64,000 bases of DNA, taken from the NCBI RefSeq assembly GCF_028369055.1, contig NZ_JAQNCZ010000003.1, forward strand, positions 310,001 to 374,000. Reading direction: 5' to 3'. Shown one piece after another: positions 27,671 through 36,498 of the stretch. The DNA is from Cognatishimia sp. SS12 (GTDB lineage Bacteria > Pseudomonadota > Alphaproteobacteria > Rhodobacterales > Rhodobacteraceae). The notes under the pieces were generated by a model. That model was not told where the DNA came from. It saw nothing but the letters and a program-made list of their open reading frames with translations, and did not search any database. The position numbers and the translations under genes are program-made. Every line of letters starts with the position of its first letter. Positions within the stretch are counted from its first letter, which is position 1.

Positions 27671-27763
27671 ATGGGTGACCGTATGAAGGGCCCCGAAGGT
27701 CCCGGTAACAATAACAATCAGCCCCAGAACGAATCTGAGGCTGAGAGCGATGGCTGCGTTTAA
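27671..27763 (+). CDS. Possible 30-residue hydrophilic small protein
   Basis: ATG 27671 has GGAAAAA just before it. The predicted product is very hydrophilic and acidic, with [20 protein letters not shown] in its centre. It lies in the 315-base gap upstream of rplB and before the RelA-like gene, on the plus strand. It overlaps the predicted rplB leader on the other strand. There is no homology I recognise, and an open frame of this length can arise by chance. Confidence 0.25.
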   Translation: MGDRMKGPEGPGNNNNQPQNESEAESDGCV

Positions 27764-27771
27764 CAGGGATG

Positions 27772-27800
27772 GGGATAGGTGGCAATGGGGGAGACCGCAA
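27772..27800 (-). promoter_or_regulatory. Possible promoter of the rplB block
   Basis: Minus strand: TTGCGG, 17 bases, TATCCC; leader of about 180 bases to rplB. The -10 box is weak, so the call rests partly on the fact that rplB needs a promoter here. Confidence 0.4.
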
Positions 27801-27831
27801 GAGTTAACTCATAGCTGCAAGTCATTTTGAG

Positions 27832-27861
27832 TTGAACACTACCGAGACCGACCAATATGCT
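27832..27861 (+). promoter_or_regulatory. Possible promoter of the RelA/SpoT-like gene
   Basis: Plus strand: TTGAAC, 18 bases, TATGCT, about 40 bases before ATG 27905. Confidence 0.35.
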
Positions 27862-27904
27862 GAACGGAACGTACTAACCAGATAATTAAAAAGATACATT
27901 TCAT

Positions 27905-28972
27905 ATGGCATATCCTACTCCACCGAACAGCAAGTCATCAGTGCGGCGAGCTGGCCAAAAGATCGCAGCCGGGAAGGCAACCAATGATGACATAAATTTA
28001 GTCGACCAATGGCGAGCATCGCACGGCTACGTCATTAACACCTTTCAAATCTGGCTGAAAAGGCATTTTGCCAAACAAGGTCATTCAGTTGAATTTGCGC
28101 AAAGGCTAAAACGGCGAAATACGGTGATAGGAAAGCTCAAACGTCAAGATGCAGACGGAAACTTCTTAATAAAAGATGTCGCTTCGATGCACGATTTCGC
28201 AGGCTGCCGTATGATTTTTGAAAACCTAGATGCTCTTCGTTCATTTCGCAATTTCATGCACTCGAGCAAAGTAATGAGGAATGTTGAACACGAGCTTCGA
28301 CATGATCCCCAAAAATATGACTACATCGAAAAGCCAAAGTTCACAGGCTACCGAGGAATCCATGATGTTTACAAACACTTTCCAAGAGGCTCAACCCGAG
28401 GCGAAGACAAGAAACCATGGGACGGGCTCCTTGTAGAAATTCAATACAGAACTCGGGCGCAACACGCTTGGGCAACAGCGGTTGAAATCTCGGATCTCTT
28501 AGACGGAGAGCAAACAAAATTTGAGTTAAATCAATCTGATCGAGGTCGCTTTTTCGCATTAGCCAGCGAAATCATTGCTCGAAGTCATGAGAACATCGCA
28601 CGAGCCTTTCCTGCACAGTCATTGGAACAGTTGCGAGACGAGTTGCAATCGCTGGAAAATAAATTGGGCATACTAGGTAGGTTGAAGGTTCTAAAACAAT
28701 TTGAAAGTGCTGATCGGCTGAGAAGGCACAACGTACTTAACATTTACCGTGACGAAAATGGCGAGCCTTGCTTGGAAGTTCTACCGTTTTCGTCGGCCAC
28801 ACAAGCTATCGATAAATCTTCTGAGCTTGAGAAAGAAGAAACTAGCATCAACGCAGTTTATGTGCGCTCGGATAATCCCAATCAACTCCGATCAGCCTAC
28901 CGAAACTACTTCTATGACCCAATTGACTTTGTTCAGATCATTCAAAAAGCTGGCGAAGTTAAGTCCGGTTAG
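27905..28972 (+). CDS. RelA/SpoT-domain protein, single-domain alarmone synthetase homologue
   Basis: A 355-residue protein with a (p)ppGpp-synthetase fold: DVASMHDFAGCRMIF (91-105, with the catalytic-type Asp 97), FTGYRGIHDVYKHF (146-159, G-loop Tyr) and LLVEIQYRTRAQHAWATAVE (175-194, with the Glu 178 needed by RelA enzymes). No HD hydrolase, TGS or ACT domain is present. The C-terminal third carries LRSAYRNYFYDPIDFVQII (329-347), a tail I know from a family of stand-alone RelA/SpoT-domain proteins of accessory regions. It could make an alarmone or, like toxic small synthetases, modify another target. G+C is clearly lower than in the flanking genes, and it lies on the opposite strand between rplW and rplB; both speak for acquisition. 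No antitoxin gene is evident beside it. Confidence 0.85.
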   Translation: MAYPTPPNSKSSVRRAGQKIAAGKATNDDINLVDQWRASHGYVINTFQIWLKRHFAKQGHSVEFAQRLKRRNTVIGKLKRQDADGNFLIKDVASMHDFAGCRMIFENLDALRSFRNFMHSSKVMRNVEHELRHDPQKYDYIEKPKFTGYRGIHDVYKHFPRGSTRGEDKKPWDGLLVEIQYRTRAQHAWATAVEISDLLDGEQTKFELNQSDRGRFFALASEIIARSHENIARAFPAQSLEQLRDELQSLENKLGILGRLKVLKQFESADRLRRHNVLNIYRDENGEPCLEVLPFSSATQAIDKSSELEKEETSINAVYVRSDNPNQLRSAYRNYFYDPIDFVQIIQKAGEVKSG

Positions 28973-29076
28973 TCGTCGACTGGAAGCCGTCCCGCGGGGT
29001 CCGCTGCTCTGGTACAATCGGCCAGTTTATCCCTCCAATATCCGTAGCCTTTCACAGGATCGCGCAATAGAAATAA

Positions 29077-29172
29077 ATGTCGCCGGCGGTACGCCGGGCA
29101 GCCCCCGACCGCCCCCATGGGCGGGGGCTTCACCCCCACCCGCGGTCGGGAGCAGCCCTTTGGGGGCGACAT
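29077..29172. repeat. GC-rich nested palindromic repeat, copy 2, with long outer inverted repeat
   Basis: Outer arms ATGTCGCC (29077-29084) and GGCGACAT (29165-29172) enclose CCCGACCGC (29104-29112) with GCGGTCGGG (29142-29150), and inside that GCCCCC with GGGGGC. The core matches the repeat at 24802 (CCGAnCCGCCCCCAyGGG). It occupies most of the 306-base gap between the RelA-like gene and the broken oxygenase gene; nothing else is seen there except the palindrome at 29232. Confidence 0.65.
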
Positions 29173-29231
29173 GAAAGCCTGTGGCCTCGTCCCGCGCCCG
29201 TCATGACGAAACCGCCCGATACCGCGAAACG

Positions 29232-29257
29232 GTAGGCCGGGCTGAAGCCCGGCCTAC
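29232..29257. repeat. REP-like palindrome, perfect copy
   Basis: A perfect 26-base inverted repeat: GTAGGCCGGGCT, GA, AGCCCGGCCTAC. It stands just behind the end of the interrupted oxygenase gene and may act as an mRNA-stabilising or terminator stem. Confidence 0.7.
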
Positions 29258-29278
29258 GCATCTCTTTCTGGCGTCGCT

Positions 29279-30043
29279 TCACACCAGCCGCAGTTTCCGC
29301 ATCACTTTCTCTGCAAAGCCATGCACCACAGGCGGGGTGTATTTGCGCATTTTGTGCAGGCGGTGCTCTTTGCTTTCGGCAACATCGCCCATGCCCGGAC
29401 GCACCCGGAACAGGGTAGAATGGGCGACGTGGCTGTCGCTCCACGTGGCCGTATAGTAATAAAGCGCGATGGACAGGCGCGGCTGGCCGTCGGGGTGGTT
29501 CACCGGCTCCGGGTTGCCATGCATGCTGGTGGAGCTGGTGGAAAAACAGCAAAAGCGGTTCATGACCGGCGGGAACGCCGCGATCTTTTCCTGCATGTCA
29601 TCGGTCCAGACTTCAAAGCTGCCGCCATAATCGGCCTGCCAATCCGGGTTCAGATAGATGAGAACATTTAGGCGCCGCTCAAGGTTCATCTGTTTGTGGT
29701 GGTTGAAATCCGCGTGAATCCCCAGATAGCCGCCGTTGTTGGTGCGGTGAATGCCCGCGCCGTGGTAATAGGGATCGGGGATCAGCCCATCGATGCCGGT
29801 CATCTCTTCGAGAAAACGAATGAAGGATTTGGAGTTCAGCGCCTGAAACACGGCCCGTGAATACAGCGGCAGGAAATAATCAATTCAGATGTAGTGATAG
29901 GGCGTGCCGGACTGATAGTCTGCGGCATAGCGCGCGCCGATCTCTGCGGCCTCTTTGGCATCCAGAAATAACGTCCCCGGATCAAGCGTATAGACGCAGC
30001 CCGCCTGTGTGTCCTCTGCGGATGTCGCCAAATCTTCTGCCAC
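29279..30043 (-). pseudogene. Prolyl-4-hydroxylase-like 2OG/Fe(II) oxygenase interrupted by an in-frame TGA
   Basis: The frame begins at GTG 30043, with GAGGG in front and a stop directly upstream, and reads 52 sense codons to a TGA at 29885-29887. It then continues in the same frame to 29279. The part before the stop ends TPYHYI and the part after begins IDYFLPLYSRAVFQALN, which together form the usual start of the family (PxPHIxIDxFL). The downstream part holds the catalytic set: HADFN (His, Asp), MHG (distal His) and QPRLSIALYYY (2OG Arg). Homology therefore crosses the stop. Either the gene is recently inactivated, or the base call is wrong. No good start codon with a ribosome site follows the TGA. 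It lies between rplW and the RelA-like gene, on the same strand as the ribosomal genes. Confidence 0.75.
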
Positions 30044-30119
30044 GGCCAGCCCTCAATTTATGAAATCATTCTGCGGCGCATCATGCCGGGCGCAGTCTGC
30101 CGGGTCAACACGCGGCGCA

Positions 30120-30158
30120 CCAAAGCAAAAGCCCCGGAGAGGTCTCTCCGGGGCTTTG
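30120..30158 (-). terminator. Intrinsic terminator behind rplW
   Basis: A long stem AAAGCCCCGGAGAG (30128-30141) with CTCTCCGGGGCTTT (30144-30157); on the minus strand TTTTGCTTTGG follows. It closes the rpsJ-rplC-rplD-rplW transcript 25 bases after the stop. Confidence 0.9.
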
Positions 30159-30182
30159 CAATAGCTTGGCAAAAAGCAGATC

Positions 30183-30479
30183 TTAGAGTCCGGTGGACAC
30201 GTCGATTGTGTTGCCCTCTTCGAGGGTCACATATGCTTTTTTCACGTCCTTGCGTTTACCCATGGTACCACGGAAACGCTTGGTCTTGCCTTTGGTGATC
30301 GTGGTGTTGACCGCTTTGACCTTCACACCAAACAGGGCCTCAACGGCCTCTTTGATCTGAGGTTTGTTGCTGTCGATGGACACTTCGAACACAACCGCAC
30401 CGTTTTCGGATGCCATGGTTGCCTTCTCGGTGATCACCGGCTTGCGGATCACATCGTAATGTTCAGCCTTCGCGCTCAT
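30183..30479 (-). CDS. rplW: 50S ribosomal protein L23 (uL23)
   Basis: A 98-residue protein at the tunnel exit, the docking site for trigger factor and [23 protein letters not shown] and [20 protein letters not shown] are the L23 signature. The start overlaps rplD as ATGA. In most bacteria rplB follows at once; here a terminator does. Confidence 0.97.
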   Translation of the reverse strand: MSAKAEHYDVIRKPVITEKATMASENGAVVFEVSIDSNKPQIKEAVEALFGVKVKAVNTTITKGKTKRFRGTMGKRKDVKKAYVTLEEGNTIDVSTGL

Positions 30480-31093
30480 TTCAGTCGAGCCTCCAGTGCT
30501 TCGATACCTGCTTTGGTGATCACCAGAGTGTCACGCTTCAGAATATCATAAACGTTTGCGCCCATCGTTGGCAGGATGTCCAGACCTTCGATGTTGCGCG
30601 CTGCTTTCAGGAAGCCTTCGTTGACCGATGCACCGTCGATGACCAGCGCGCGTTTCCAGCCCAGGTTTTTCACCTGTTTGGCCAGAGCAGCGGTTTTGCC
30701 TTCGGCTTCTGCATTTTCGATCACAACCAGCTCACCTGCTTTCGCCTTGGCGGAAAGCGCATGGCGCAGACCCAGCTTGCGGAACTTCTTTGGCAGTTCG
30801 TGGCCGTGGCTGCGCACAACCGGACCTTTGTAGATACCACCACCGCGGAAGATCGGCGCGTTACGGTCGCCGTGGCGTGCGCCACCGGTGCCTTTTTGGC
30901 GATAGATCTTCTTGGTCGAGTAAGAAGTTTCAGAGCGGGTTTTCACCTTGTGGGTGCCAGCCTGCGCGTTGTTACGCTGCCAGCGCACAACACGGTGCAG
31001 GATGTCTGCACGTGGTTCCAGACCGAACAGATCTTCGGACAGGTCCACAGAGCCGGCCTTGCCGCCGTCGAGTTTGATCACGTCAAGTTTCAT
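30476..31093 (-). CDS. rplD: 50S ribosomal protein L4 (uL4)
   Basis: A 205-residue protein: [20 protein letters not shown], then [20 protein letters not shown] with [10 protein letters not shown], the tunnel-constriction loop. In E. coli L4 represses its own S10 operon; the leader of rpsJ here has hairpins but I cannot match them to the E. coli control site. It overlaps both neighbours by four bases. Confidence 0.97.
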   Translation of the reverse strand: MKLDVIKLDGGKAGSVDLSEDLFGLEPRADILHRVVRWQRNNAQAGTHKVKTRSETSYSTKKIYRQKGTGGARHGDRNAPIFRGGGIYKGPVVRSHGHELPKKFRKLGLRHALSAKAKAGELVVIENAEAEGKTAALAKQVKNLGWKRALVIDGASVNEGFLKAARNIEGLDILPTMGANVYDILKRDTLVITKAGIEALEARLK

Positions 31094-31815
31094 GCTTCAC
31101 CACCTTCCGCAGGTGCTTCTTCAGCCGGAGCTTCGGTTGCGGCGGATTTCAGAGCAGCTGGGAACGGAACGTTCTCAGGCAGTTTCTTTTTCACGGCGTC
31201 TTTGACAGTCACCCAGCCACCTTTGGAGCCAGGAACGGCACCTTTGATGAAGACCAGGCCACGCTCGGCGTCGGTTTTCACAACTTCGAGGTTCTGCGTT
31301 GTCACGCGCACAGCACCCATGTGACCGGCCATCTTCTTACCTTTGAAGACGCGACCAGGGTTTTGACACTGACCTGTCGAACCGTGGGAACGGTGAGAGA
31401 TCGAAACACCGTGCGACGCGCGCAGACCGCCAAAGTTGTGGCGCTTCATCGCACCGGCAAAACCTTTACCGATCGATGTGCCCGCAACGTCAACCTTCTG
31501 ACCTTCAACAAAGTGCTCGGCAGAGATTTCTGCGCCCACTTCGATCAGGTTGGCTTCGTCAACGCGGAATTCCGCAACCTTGCGCTTAGGCGCAACGTTT
31601 GCTGCCGCAAAGTGACCGCGCATCGCTTGGGATGTGCGCTTTGCTTTGGCTGCACCGGCACCCAGCTGAACCGCTGTGTAACCGTCTTTTTCAGATGTAC
31701 GCTGCGCAACAACCTGCAGCTCATCAAGGTGAAGTACGGTCACAGGGATCTGCTTGCCGTCTTCCATGAACAAGCGGGTCATGCCCACTTTTTTCGCGAT
31801 AATACCAGAACGCAT
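31090..31815 (-). CDS. rplC: 50S ribosomal protein L3 (uL3)
   Basis: A 241-residue protein: [20 protein letters not shown] at the start and [20 protein letters not shown] with [20 protein letters not shown] near the middle, the L3 signature including the Gln-containing loop at the peptidyl transferase centre. The C-terminal tail is alanine- and glutamate-rich ([12 protein letters not shown]), an extension common in this class. It follows rpsJ by 11 bases. Confidence 0.97.
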   Translation of the reverse strand: MRSGIIAKKVGMTRLFMEDGKQIPVTVLHLDELQVVAQRTSEKDGYTAVQLGAGAAKAKRTSQAMRGHFAAANVAPKRKVAEFRVDEANLIEVGAEISAEHFVEGQKVDVAGTSIGKGFAGAMKRHNFGGLRASHGVSISHRSHGSTGQCQNPGRVFKGKKMAGHMGAVRVTTQNLEVVKTDAERGLVFIKGAVPGSKGGWVTVKDAVKKKLPENVPFPAALKSAATEAPAEEAPAEGGEA

Positions 31816-31826
31816 GTCAGAGCTCC

Positions 31827-32135
31827 TTAAACTGAGATCTGAACGTCAACGCCAGCCGCCAGGTCGAGCTTCATCAGCGCGTCCACGGTCTGTGGGGTTG
31901 GGTTAACGATGTCGAGCAGACGCTTGTGCGTACGGATTTCGAACTGGTCACGAGATTTCTTGTCAACGTGTGGACCACGCAGAACGGTGAACTTCTCGAT
32001 TTTGTTTGGCATTGGGATCGGGCCACGCACGTCAGCGCCGGTGCGCTTTGCAGTGTTGACGATTTCCTGTGTGCTGGCGTCCAGTACACGGTAATCGAAT
32101 GCCTTCAGCCGAATGCGGATGTTTTGACTTTGCAT
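31827..32135 (-). CDS. rpsJ: 30S ribosomal protein S10 (uS10)
   Basis: ATG 32135 gives [20 protein letters not shown], the normal S10 start, with AAGG upstream; 102 residues. It also carries [20 protein letters not shown] and the C-terminal rRNA-binding part. S10 is both a head protein and NusE, the partner of NusB and NusG in antitermination. It opens the S10 block, 480 bases behind tuf, with a promoter about 120 bases upstream. Confidence 0.98.
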   Translation of the reverse strand: MQSQNIRIRLKAFDYRVLDASTQEIVNTAKRTGADVRGPIPMPNKIEKFTVLRGPHVDKKSRDQFEIRTHKRLLDIVNPTPQTVDALMKLDLAAGVDVQISV

Positions 32136-32206
32136 TTCGTCAGCCTTTTTTGGCGTCAGAGTTGAGAGGAGGATGTGCGACCACCGCAAACCCTCTTCGA
32201 ACCCAA

Positions 32207-32228
32207 AAGGCGGGAATCACCCCGCCTT
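32207..32228 (-). other. Leader hairpin of the rpsJ transcript
   Basis: AAGGCGGG (32207-32214) and CCCGCCTT (32221-32228) with a six-base loop lie inside the predicted 110-base leader of rpsJ. A place for L4-type autoregulation or attenuation is possible but not shown. Confidence 0.5.
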
Positions 32229-32252
32229 GATGTTCTGTAAGAGAACTCGCGC

Positions 32253-32281
32253 CGTATACGGGCTGAAACCCCTTGTGGCAA
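32253..32281 (-). promoter_or_regulatory. Probable promoter of the S10 block (rpsJ)
   Basis: Minus strand: TTGCCA, 17 bases, TATACG. The -35 box lies inside the loop and arm of a perfect hairpin (AAACCCCTT 32266-32274, AAGGGGTTT 32280-32288), which could also end transcripts running in from tuf. Confidence 0.6.
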
Positions 32282-32481
32282 GGGGTTTTTATGAAGGGTT
32301 GCAGGCCGGGCAGCGCCCGACCTCGGGTGGGCATCGAGATGTTCTCGTGGGGCAGTTCATCTATCGGCTTTTGATCGAACGATGCGTATGGCGGAACATA
32401 GCGTAAGCGCCCTTCCCTCGGTTCGTGCCGCGACGCAACATCCTGTGCATTACGACCGCCCAGCCCGGAGCGCCCCCAACG

Positions 32482-32509
32482 AAAAAGGCCGCCCCGTGGG
32501 ACGGCCTTT
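32482..32509 (-). terminator. Terminator behind tuf copy 1
   Basis: AAAGGCCG and CGGCCTTT arms with an inner CCC/GGG stem; on the minus strand TTTTTCG follows. Two more stems lie between it and the tuf stop: GCTTTTG with CAAAAGC (32539-32567) and TTGAGCCC with GGGCTCAA (32588-32607). Confidence 0.8.
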
Positions 32510-32615
32510 CTAATTTCTGTCGCTGATGGCTTTCGGGAGCTTTTGCTCAGCTGAGCTGCTCAAAAGCCCCTACCGCCTGATCGTGTTTGAGCCCTTACGG
32601 GCTCAAGCCACAATC

Positions 32616-33791
32616 TTACTCAGTGATCTTGGAAACAACACCGGAACCAACGGTGCGGCCACCTTCGCGGATCGCGAAGCGCAGGCCTTGCTCCATCGCG
32701 ATAGGCGCGATCAGCTCAACGTCGAATTTCAGGTTGTCGCCCGGCATCACCATTTCGGTGCCCGCTGGCAGGTTCACTGTGCCGGTCACGTCAGTGGTCC
32801 GGAAGTAGAACTGTGGACGGTAGTTCGCAAAGAACGGGGTGTGACGACCGCCTTCTTCCTTGGTCAGAATGTAGGCTTCCGCTTCGAACTTGGTGTGTGG
32901 GTTCACGGAACCTGGCTTACACAGAACCTGACCACGCTCAACGCCTTCACGGTCAACGCCGCGCAGCAGCGCGCCGATGTTGTCGCCCGCTTCACCGCGA
33001 TCCAGCAGTTTGCGGAACATTTCAACACCAGTACAGGTGGTTTTCTGAGTGTCTTTGATGCCGACGATTTCAATTTCGTCGCCCACGTTGATCACGCCAC
33101 GCTCAACACGGCCGGTCACAACAGTACCGCGGCCAGAGATCGAGAACACGTCTTCGATTGGCATCAGGAACGGCTCGTCAACCGCGCGTGGTGGCTGTGG
33201 GATATACTCGTCAACCGCTGCCATCAGCTCAGAGATTTTCTCTTTACCGATGTTGTCGTCGCGATCTTCCAGCGCCGCCAGAGCGGAGCCAGCAATCACA
33301 GGGATGTCGTCGCCTGGGTATTCATACTCAGACAGCAGCTCGCGGATTTCCATTTCAACCAGCTCGAGCAGCTCTTCGTCGTCAACCTGGTCAACTTTGT
33401 TCATGAAAACAACCATCGCAGGGATGCCAACCTGGCGGCCCAGCAGGATGTGCTCGCGGGTCTGTGGCATTGGGCCGTCAGCTGCGTTCACAACCAGGAT
33501 CGCGCCGTCCATCTGAGCGGCACCAGTGATCATGTTTTTCACGTAGTCCGCGTGACCTGGGCAGTCAACGTGCGCGTAGTGACGTGCGTCGGTTTCATAT
33601 TCAACGTGCGCGGTGGAGATGGTGATGCCGCGCGCTTTTTCTTCGGGCGCACCGTCGATCTCGTCATACGCTTTGAAGTCACCAAATTGCTTGGTGATCG
33701 CTGCGGTCAGCGTGGTTTTACCGTGGTCAACGTGGCCGATTGTGCCGATGTTGCAGTGCGGTTTGGAACGTTCAAACTTTTCCTTAGCCAT
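32616..33791 (-). CDS. tufA: Elongation factor Tu, copy 1
   Basis: A 391-residue GTPase that brings aminoacyl-tRNA to the ribosome. GHVDHGKTT (P-loop), the [13 protein letters not shown]3 motif and FMNKVD (G4) are in place, then domains 2 and 3 ending VVSKITE. It differs from the second copy (54930) only at the penultimate residue, Thr instead of Val. It follows fusA by 81 bases, as in the str operon. Confidence 0.98.
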   Translation of the reverse strand: MAKEKFERSKPHCNIGTIGHVDHGKTTLTAAITKQFGDFKAYDEIDGAPEEKARGITISTAHVEYETDARHYAHVDCPGHADYVKNMITGAAQMDGAILVVNAADGPMPQTREHILLGRQVGIPAMVVFMNKVDQVDDEELLELVEMEIRELLSEYEYPGDDIPVIAGSALAALEDRDDNIGKEKISELMAAVDEYIPQPPRAVDEPFLMPIEDVFSISGRGTVVTGRVERGVINVGDEIEIVGIKDTQKTTCTGVEMFRKLLDRGEAGDNIGALLRGVDREGVERGQVLCKPGSVNPHTKFEAEAYILTKEEGGRHTPFFANYRPQFYFRTTDVTGTVNLPAGTEMVMPGDNLKFDVELIAPIAMEQGLRFAIREGGRTVGSGVVSKITE

Positions 33792-33812
33792 GATGGCCTC
33801 CTATTTGGGGAT

Positions 33813-33830
33813 GCCGGGCAGACGCCCGGC
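33813..33830. repeat. REP-like palindrome between fusA and tuf
   Basis: GCCGGGC, four bases, GCCCGGC, followed by CTAC; same family as the palindromes at 24918 and 29232. Confidence 0.5.
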
Positions 33831-33872
33831 CTACGGGTTATGGGTAGGGCGGACCGAAGCCCGCCGCCCCCG

Positions 33873-35990
33873 TTAAGCGAATTTTGCCTGGATCTCGTCC
33901 GAGATGTTCTGCGGAACTGGATCGTAGTGGTCAAACTGCATCGTGAACTGCGCGCGGCCCGAAGACATGGAACGCAGGGTGTTGATGTAGCCGAACATGT
34001 TGGCCAGTGGCACAAATGCGTCAATCGCAACCGCGTTGCCGCGTGGCTCCTGACCAGACACCTGACCACGACGGGAGGTGAGATCGCCGATGATGCCGCC
34101 GGTGTATTCTTCCGGGGTGATCACCTCAACCTTCATCATAGGCTCCAGCAGTTTGGCCCCTGCCAGTCGCATACCTTCGCGCATCGCCATACGACCAGCG
34201 ATTTCGAAGGCCAGGACGGAGGAGTCAACGTCGTGGAACTTACCGTCGATCAGAGCAACTTTGAAGTCGATCACAGGGAAGCCTGCGAGCGGACCGCTGT
34301 CCATAACGGACTGGATGCCCTTTTCAACACCTGGGATGTATTCCTTAGGAACAGCACCACCAACGATGCGGGACTCAAAGGAGTACCCTTCGCCTGGCTC
34401 AGTTGGGGTAATGATGAGTTTGACCTCAGCATACTGACCGGAACCACCCGACTGTTTCTTGTGGGTATAGGTGTGCTCGACTTCGTGGCCGATGGTTTCA
34501 CGGTAGGCCACCTGTGGCGCACCGATGTTTGCCTCAACCTTGAACTCGCGCTTCAGACGATCCACCAGGATGTCCAAGTGAAGTTCGCCCATGCCTTTCA
34601 TGATGGTCTGACCGGATTCCAGGTCAGTTTCCACGCGGAAGGATGGATCTTCTGCCGCCAGACGCTGCAGACCCTGAGACATTTTCTCTTGGTCGTTTTT
34701 GGTCTTTGGCTCAACCGCGATCTCGATCACCGGATCTGGGAAGGTCATGGTTTCCAGAACCACAGGATCGTTGACAGCGCAGAGCGTGTCACCGGTTGTG
34801 GTGTCTTTCAGACCGGCCAGCGCGATGATGTCACCTGCGAATGCTTCGGTGATTTCTTCACGGTTGTTGGAGTGCATCATCATCATACGACCGATGCGCT
34901 CTTTCTTGCCTTTGGTGGAGTTCAGCAGCGTATCACCCTTGTTCAGAACACCGGAGTAGATACGTGTGAAGGTCAGCGAGCCAACAAATGGGTCGTTCAT
35001 GATTTTGAACGCCAGACCAGAGAAGGCCATTTCGTCATCCGCGCGGCGCGCGATATCCCGAACTTCTTCTTCGTCGCCTGGTTTGAAGCCCATGTAATCA
35101 ACAACGTCCAGTGGGGACGGCAGATAGTCGATCACAGCGTTGAGCAGCGGCTGAACACCTTTGTTTTTGAACGCAGAACCACCCAGAACAGGCACGAACG
35201 CCATTTCCAGTGTCCCTTTGCGCAGCAGTTTGCGCAGGGTTGGAACGTCAGGCTCTTCGCCTTCCAGATAGGCTTCCATCGCGTCGTCGTCCATTTCGAC
35301 GGCCGCTTCGATCATCTTGCCGCGCCATTCGTCCGCCATGTCTTTCAACTCTGGACGAATTTCGCGTTTGTCCCAGGATGCGCCCAGGTCTTCGCCTTCG
35401 TAGACCCATTCTTGCATGGTCACGAGGTCAACCAGGCCTTCCAGCTCGGTCTCTGCGCCAATTGGGATGCCAACTGGAACAGCCGTTGCACCTGTACGGT
35501 CTTCGATCATGTGAACGCAGTTAAAGAAGTCCGCGCCAATCTTGTCCATTTTGTTAACGAACACGATGCGAGGAACTTTATAGCGGTCAGCCTGACGCCA
35601 AACAGTTTCGGTCTGAGGTTCAACACCAGCGTTGGCGTCCAGAACACAAACCGCACCATCCAGAACCGCCAAGGAGCGTTCAACTTCAATGGTGAAGTCA
35701 ACGTGGCCTGGGGTGTCGATGATGTTCAGACGGTGCTTTGGCGTGTCCGCAGTTTGGCCATCTTCGGTGCGTTCCCAGAATGTGGTGGTCGCAGCGGAAG
35801 TGATGGTAATACCGCGTTCTTGTTCCTGCTCCATCCAGTCCATGGTGGCCGCACCATCGTGCACCTCACCGATGTTGTGGGATTTACCAGTGTAATACAG
35901 GATGCGTTCGGAACAGGTGGTTTTACCTGCATCGATGTGCGCCATGATACCGAAGTTACGGTAATGGTTCAGTGTATATTCGCGTGCCAT
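33873..35990 (-). CDS. fusA: Elongation factor G
   Basis: A 705-residue translocation GTPase. AHIDAGKTT (P-loop, about 17-25), [16 protein letters not shown] (G3), [12 protein letters not shown] (G4), then domains II-V with [20 protein letters not shown] and [16 protein letters not shown] C-terminal segment (here [12 protein letters not shown]). Length is typical. It lies 22 bases behind rpsG. Confidence 0.98.
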   Translation of the reverse strand: MAREYTLNHYRNFGIMAHIDAGKTTCSERILYYTGKSHNIGEVHDGAATMDWMEQEQERGITITSAATTTFWERTEDGQTADTPKHRLNIIDTPGHVDFTIEVERSLAVLDGAVCVLDANAGVEPQTETVWRQADRYKVPRIVFVNKMDKIGADFFNCVHMIEDRTGATAVPVGIPIGAETELEGLVDLVTMQEWVYEGEDLGASWDKREIRPELKDMADEWRGKMIEAAVEMDDDAMEAYLEGEEPDVPTLRKLLRKGTLEMAFVPVLGGSAFKNKGVQPLLNAVIDYLPSPLDVVDYMGFKPGDEEEVRDIARRADDEMAFSGLAFKIMNDPFVGSLTFTRIYSGVLNKGDTLLNSTKGKKERIGRMMMMHSNNREEITEAFAGDIIALAGLKDTTTGDTLCAVNDPVVLETMTFPDPVIEIAVEPKTKNDQEKMSQGLQRLAAEDPSFRVETDLESGQTIMKGMGELHLDILVDRLKREFKVEANIGAPQVAYRETIGHEVEHTYTHKKQSGGSGQYAEVKLIITPTEPGEGYSFESRIVGGAVPKEYIPGVEKGIQSVMDSGPLAGFPVIDFKVALIDGKFHDVDSSVLAFEIAGRMAMREGMRLAGAKLLEPMMKVEVITPEEYTGGIIGDLTSRRGQVSGQEPRGNAVAIDAFVPLANMFGYINTLRSMSSGRAQFTMQFDHYDPVPQNISDEIQAKFA

Positions 35991-36012
35991 TGGTCAAATA
36001 AGCCTTTTGGAA

Positions 36013-36483
36013 TTACCAGCGATAATGGCTGAATGCTTTGTTCGCATCGGCCATCTTATGAGTATCTTCGCGCTTCTTAACGGCAGTACCGCGAGAGTTC
36101 ACGGCATCCAGAAGTTCACCCGCCAGGCGTTCTTCCATGGTGTTTTCGTTGCGGTTGCGGGACGCAGCGATCAGCCAGCGGATGGCCAGCGCTTCGCGGC
36201 GCTCAGGACGCACCTCAACCGGAACCTGATAGGTTGCACCACCCACACGGCGGGAACGGACTTCCAGGTTTGGTTTGATGTTGTCCAGTGCTTCGTGGAA
36301 CACTTCGACAGGGGCGCGTTTTACTTTCGCTTCAACGCGATCCAGCGCGTTGTAAACGATTTTTTCTGCGACGGATTTCTTACCATCGATCATGAGGTTG
36401 TTCATGAATTTGGACAGAACACGATCACCAAACTTTGCGTCTGGCAGAATTTCGCGTTTTTCAGCAGCGTGACGACGAGACAT
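36013..36483 (-). CDS. rpsG: 30S ribosomal protein S7 (uS7)
   Basis: A 156-residue head assembly initiator: [40 protein letters not shown] and [20 protein letters not shown], all family signatures. It contacts E-site and P-site tRNA. In E. coli S7 represses the str operon. It lies 15 bases behind rpsL. Confidence 0.98.
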   Translation of the reverse strand: MSRRHAAEKREILPDAKFGDRVLSKFMNNLMIDGKKSVAEKIVYNALDRVEAKVKRAPVEVFHEALDNIKPNLEVRSRRVGGATYQVPVEVRPERREALAIRWLIAASRNRNENTMEERLAGELLDAVNSRGTAVKKREDTHKMADANKAFSHYRW

Positions 36484-36498
36484 CTATAAATATCCTTC

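Larger units (their letters stand above)
32453..33791. repeat. Long direct repeat A1: tuf gene plus 3' flank
   Basis: From about 32453 to the tuf start codon at 33791 the sequence is nearly the same as 54768-56105, including about 160 bases of 3' flank with its hairpins and terminator. Identity stops exactly at the ATG; the upstream regions are unrelated. About twenty base differences are seen by eye. Confidence 0.9.

Noticed and set aside
29885..29887. Selenocysteine at the TGA in the oxygenase gene
   Set aside because: The position is not catalytic in the family, and I see no convincing SECIS-like hairpin directly after the TGA; a nonsense change or sequence error is simpler.
32526..36032. 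A 1168-codon open frame on the plus strand across tuf and fusA, and a 437-codon one across the second tuf (54840-56153)
   Set aside because: They are antisense shadows of EF-Tu and EF-G, caused by strong codon bias; the proteins are low-complexity and rich in His, Val and Phe, without any domain.
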